Of a stretch of 6,340 nt of DNA, positions 5,390 through 6,340 are shown piece after piece. The notes beneath the pieces were generated by a model. The model had not been told where the DNA came from. It was given only the letters and a program-made list of their open reading frames with translations, and ran no database searches. Source of the stretch: JANMDU01 sp043755865. Lineage in GTDB: Bacteria > Pseudomonadota > Gammaproteobacteria > Burkholderiales > Burkholderiaceae_C. Each line of letters starts with the position of its first letter. Position 1 is the first letter of the stretch. A program made the translations under genes and the position numbers. The DNA is taken from contig JAYUSD010000204.1 in the NCBI GenBank assembly GCA_043755865.1, positions 1-6,340 on the forward strand, in the 5' to 3' direction.

Positions 5390-6118
5390 ATGACCGATTT
5401 ATTCACACACGCCAGCTGGCAAGGTACTTTAAACACCGCAAAAATACAGCCAGATTGGAGGGCAACTGTGCAAAAGTTTTTGCGGAGCACCGCCGGCGAA
5501 TCACTGCAAGTTTTTTTGCAAAAACGCATTGCAGAAGGCGTCGTGATCTACCCTCCCCAGCCCTTCAAAGCTTTGGAGCTCACAGCTCTAAAAGATGTGC
5601 GTGTGGTGATTCTTGGGCAGGATCCGTATCATGGGGCTGAGCAGGCCGAGGGTTTGGCTTTCTCGGTGGCCCCGGGCACACGCATTCCGCCCAGCCTGCG
5701 CAACATATTCAAAGAACGCCAACGCGATTTAGGCATCCCGCCTGCCGCGCATGGCTCGCTGAGAGCCTGGGCGGCGCAAGGTATTTTGTTGCTCAACACC
5801 ACGCTTACGGTGGAAGATGGCCAGCCTGCCGCGCACGCCAAACGCGGCTGGGAGCAGCTCACGGATCAATTGATTGAAGCCTGCGCAAAAAAGACTTCGC
5901 CAGTCGCCTTCATGCTCTGGGGCGGGCACGCGCAGGCCAAAAAGTCTCTGATCTCGTTGCACAATACCGACCAAAGGCATCTGATACTCACAGCCAATCA
6001 TCCTTCCCCCTTGTCTGCATTGCGTCCGCCCGAGCCCTTTATCGGCTGCGGGCATTTCAAAGCGGTGCGGCAGTTTTTCGGGCAGGATGGCAATACCACA
6101 TCGCATTTATTTTCTTGA
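5390..6118 (+). CDS. ung: Uracil-DNA glycosylase, family 1
   Basis: Ung removes uracil from DNA as the first step of base excision repair in the cytoplasm. The 242-residue product has the full family-1 motif set. These are the water-activating GQDPYHG loop (76-82, catalytic Asp78, Tyr80), uracil-stacking Phe91 in GLAFSV, uracil-reading Asn136 in LLLNTTLTV, and the HPSPLSA intercalation loop with His204. Spacing agrees with the family. The MLWGGHAQAKK segment (175-185) is also typical. The ATG at 5390 gives a normal length, although no clear ribosome-binding site precedes it. It follows trpC after the inverted-repeat gap and precedes a yebC-type gene by 30 nt. It may be expressed from its own promoter within or after the repeat; I could not pin one down. 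Confidence 0.97.
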   Translation: MTDLFTHASWQGTLNTAKIQPDWRATVQKFLRSTAGESLQVFLQKRIAEGVVIYPPQPFKALELTALKDVRVVILGQDPYHGAEQAEGLAFSVAPGTRIPPSLRNIFKERQRDLGIPPAAHGSLRAWAAQGILLLNTTLTVEDGQPAAHAKRGWEQLTDQLIEACAKKTSPVAFMLWGGHAQAKKSLISLHNTDQRHLILTANHPSPLSALRPPEPFIGCGHFKAVRQFFGQDGNTTSHLFS

Positions 6119-6135
6119 ATTTCTGACATACACAC

Positions 6136-6141
6136 GAGGAG
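6136..6141 (+). promoter_or_regulatory. Strong ribosome-binding site of the yebC-type gene
   Basis: GAGGAG lies 7 nt before the ATG at 6149. It is the clearest Shine-Dalgarno sequence on the plus strand of this window, and it fixes the start of the gene. Confidence 0.8.
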
Positions 6142-6148
6142 CACACCC

Positions 6149-6340
6149 ATGGGCGCGCAATGGAAAGCAAAAGGCAAAGAGCAGGCGGCCAACGCCCGAG
6201 GCAAGATCTTTGGCCGCTTGGCAAAAGACATCATGATGGCCGCACGCGGCGGCGCAGATCCTGCGGCCAACTCCAAGCTGCGCATGGCGCTTGATCAAGC
6301 GCGCAAAGTGTCGATGCCCAAAGACACGATTGATCGCGCC
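6149..6340 (+). CDS. YebC/PmpR family protein, N-terminal part
   Basis: The first 64 codons are present and the frame runs off the window. The opening MGAQWKAKGKEQAANARGKIFGRLAKDIMMAARGGADPAANSKLR is the hallmark N-terminus of YebC/PmpR proteins, in the betaproteobacterial form. The K-GK-F-KL-K-I--AA-GGADP pattern is the conserved first domain. Members have been described as DNA-binding transcriptional regulators, and more recently linked to ribosome function at difficult peptide sequences. Which applies here cannot be told from the fragment. It starts 30 nt after ung, in the same direction, so the two may be co-transcribed, though its own ribosome-binding site is strong. Confidence 0.93.
   Translation, partial: MGAQWKAKGKEQAANARGKIFGRLAKDIMMAARGGADPAANSKLRMALDQARKVSMPKDTIDRA

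Noticed and set aside
6002..6022. Asn before the catalytic His in the Ung HPSPLSA motif as a possible defect
   Set aside because: That position varies within the family (Ser, Pro and others); the catalytic His and the rest of the loop are intact.

Overview
The window looks like chromosomal DNA of a GC-rich betaproteobacterium, most likely Burkholderiales and perhaps Comamonadaceae. Four things support this: the MGAQWKAKGKE start of the YebC-family protein, the trpC-ung-yebC order, the style of the ModB and ModC proteins, and a secreted Gly-rich/DUF11 protein of a kind I associate with that family. The taxonomic call rests on recognition, not on a search.

Layout. The left edge (1-138, minus strand) holds the signal peptide and first mature residues of an LptA-like periplasmic lipopolysaccharide transport protein. 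It is transcribed away from everything else. A short divergent intergenic region (139-270), with a perfect 7-bp hairpin at 217-235, leads into a molybdate-transporter cluster on the plus strand: modB (permease), then a 656-residue predicted secreted glycine-rich protein with a C-terminal DUF11 domain, then modC (ATPase). The secreted-protein gene starts inside the modB stop codon (ATGA overlap), so it separates two genes that are normally adjacent. No modA is visible. After 76 nt comes trpC (indole-3-glycerol phosphate synthase), then a 177-nt gap holding a long inverted repeat, then ung (uracil-DNA glycosylase), and finally the first 64 codons of a yebC/pmpR-type gene running off the right edge.

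How the genes relate. ModB and ModC should form the membrane and ATP-hydrolysing halves of one molybdate importer, which would need a ModA supplied from elsewhere. The secreted protein is probably co-translated with modB, but its role is unknown. TrpC, Ung and YebC are housekeeping proteins. Both flanks of the mod cluster show interrupted gene order: lptA has no lptC upstream, and trpC is not preceded by trpD. A rearrangement may therefore have placed the mod cluster here.

The most unusual theme is in-frame expansion inside conserved enzymes. ModC carries three 24-bp tandem units (octapeptides) between its ABC signature and Walker B, and a nine-unit hexanucleotide repeat before its C-terminal domain. 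It also has a low-GC double-hairpin segment that resembles a dispersed intergenic repeat. TrpC carries an extra block of about 22 residues between helix 1 and strand 2 of its barrel. I see no CRISPR array, tRNA, rRNA, transposase or phage gene.
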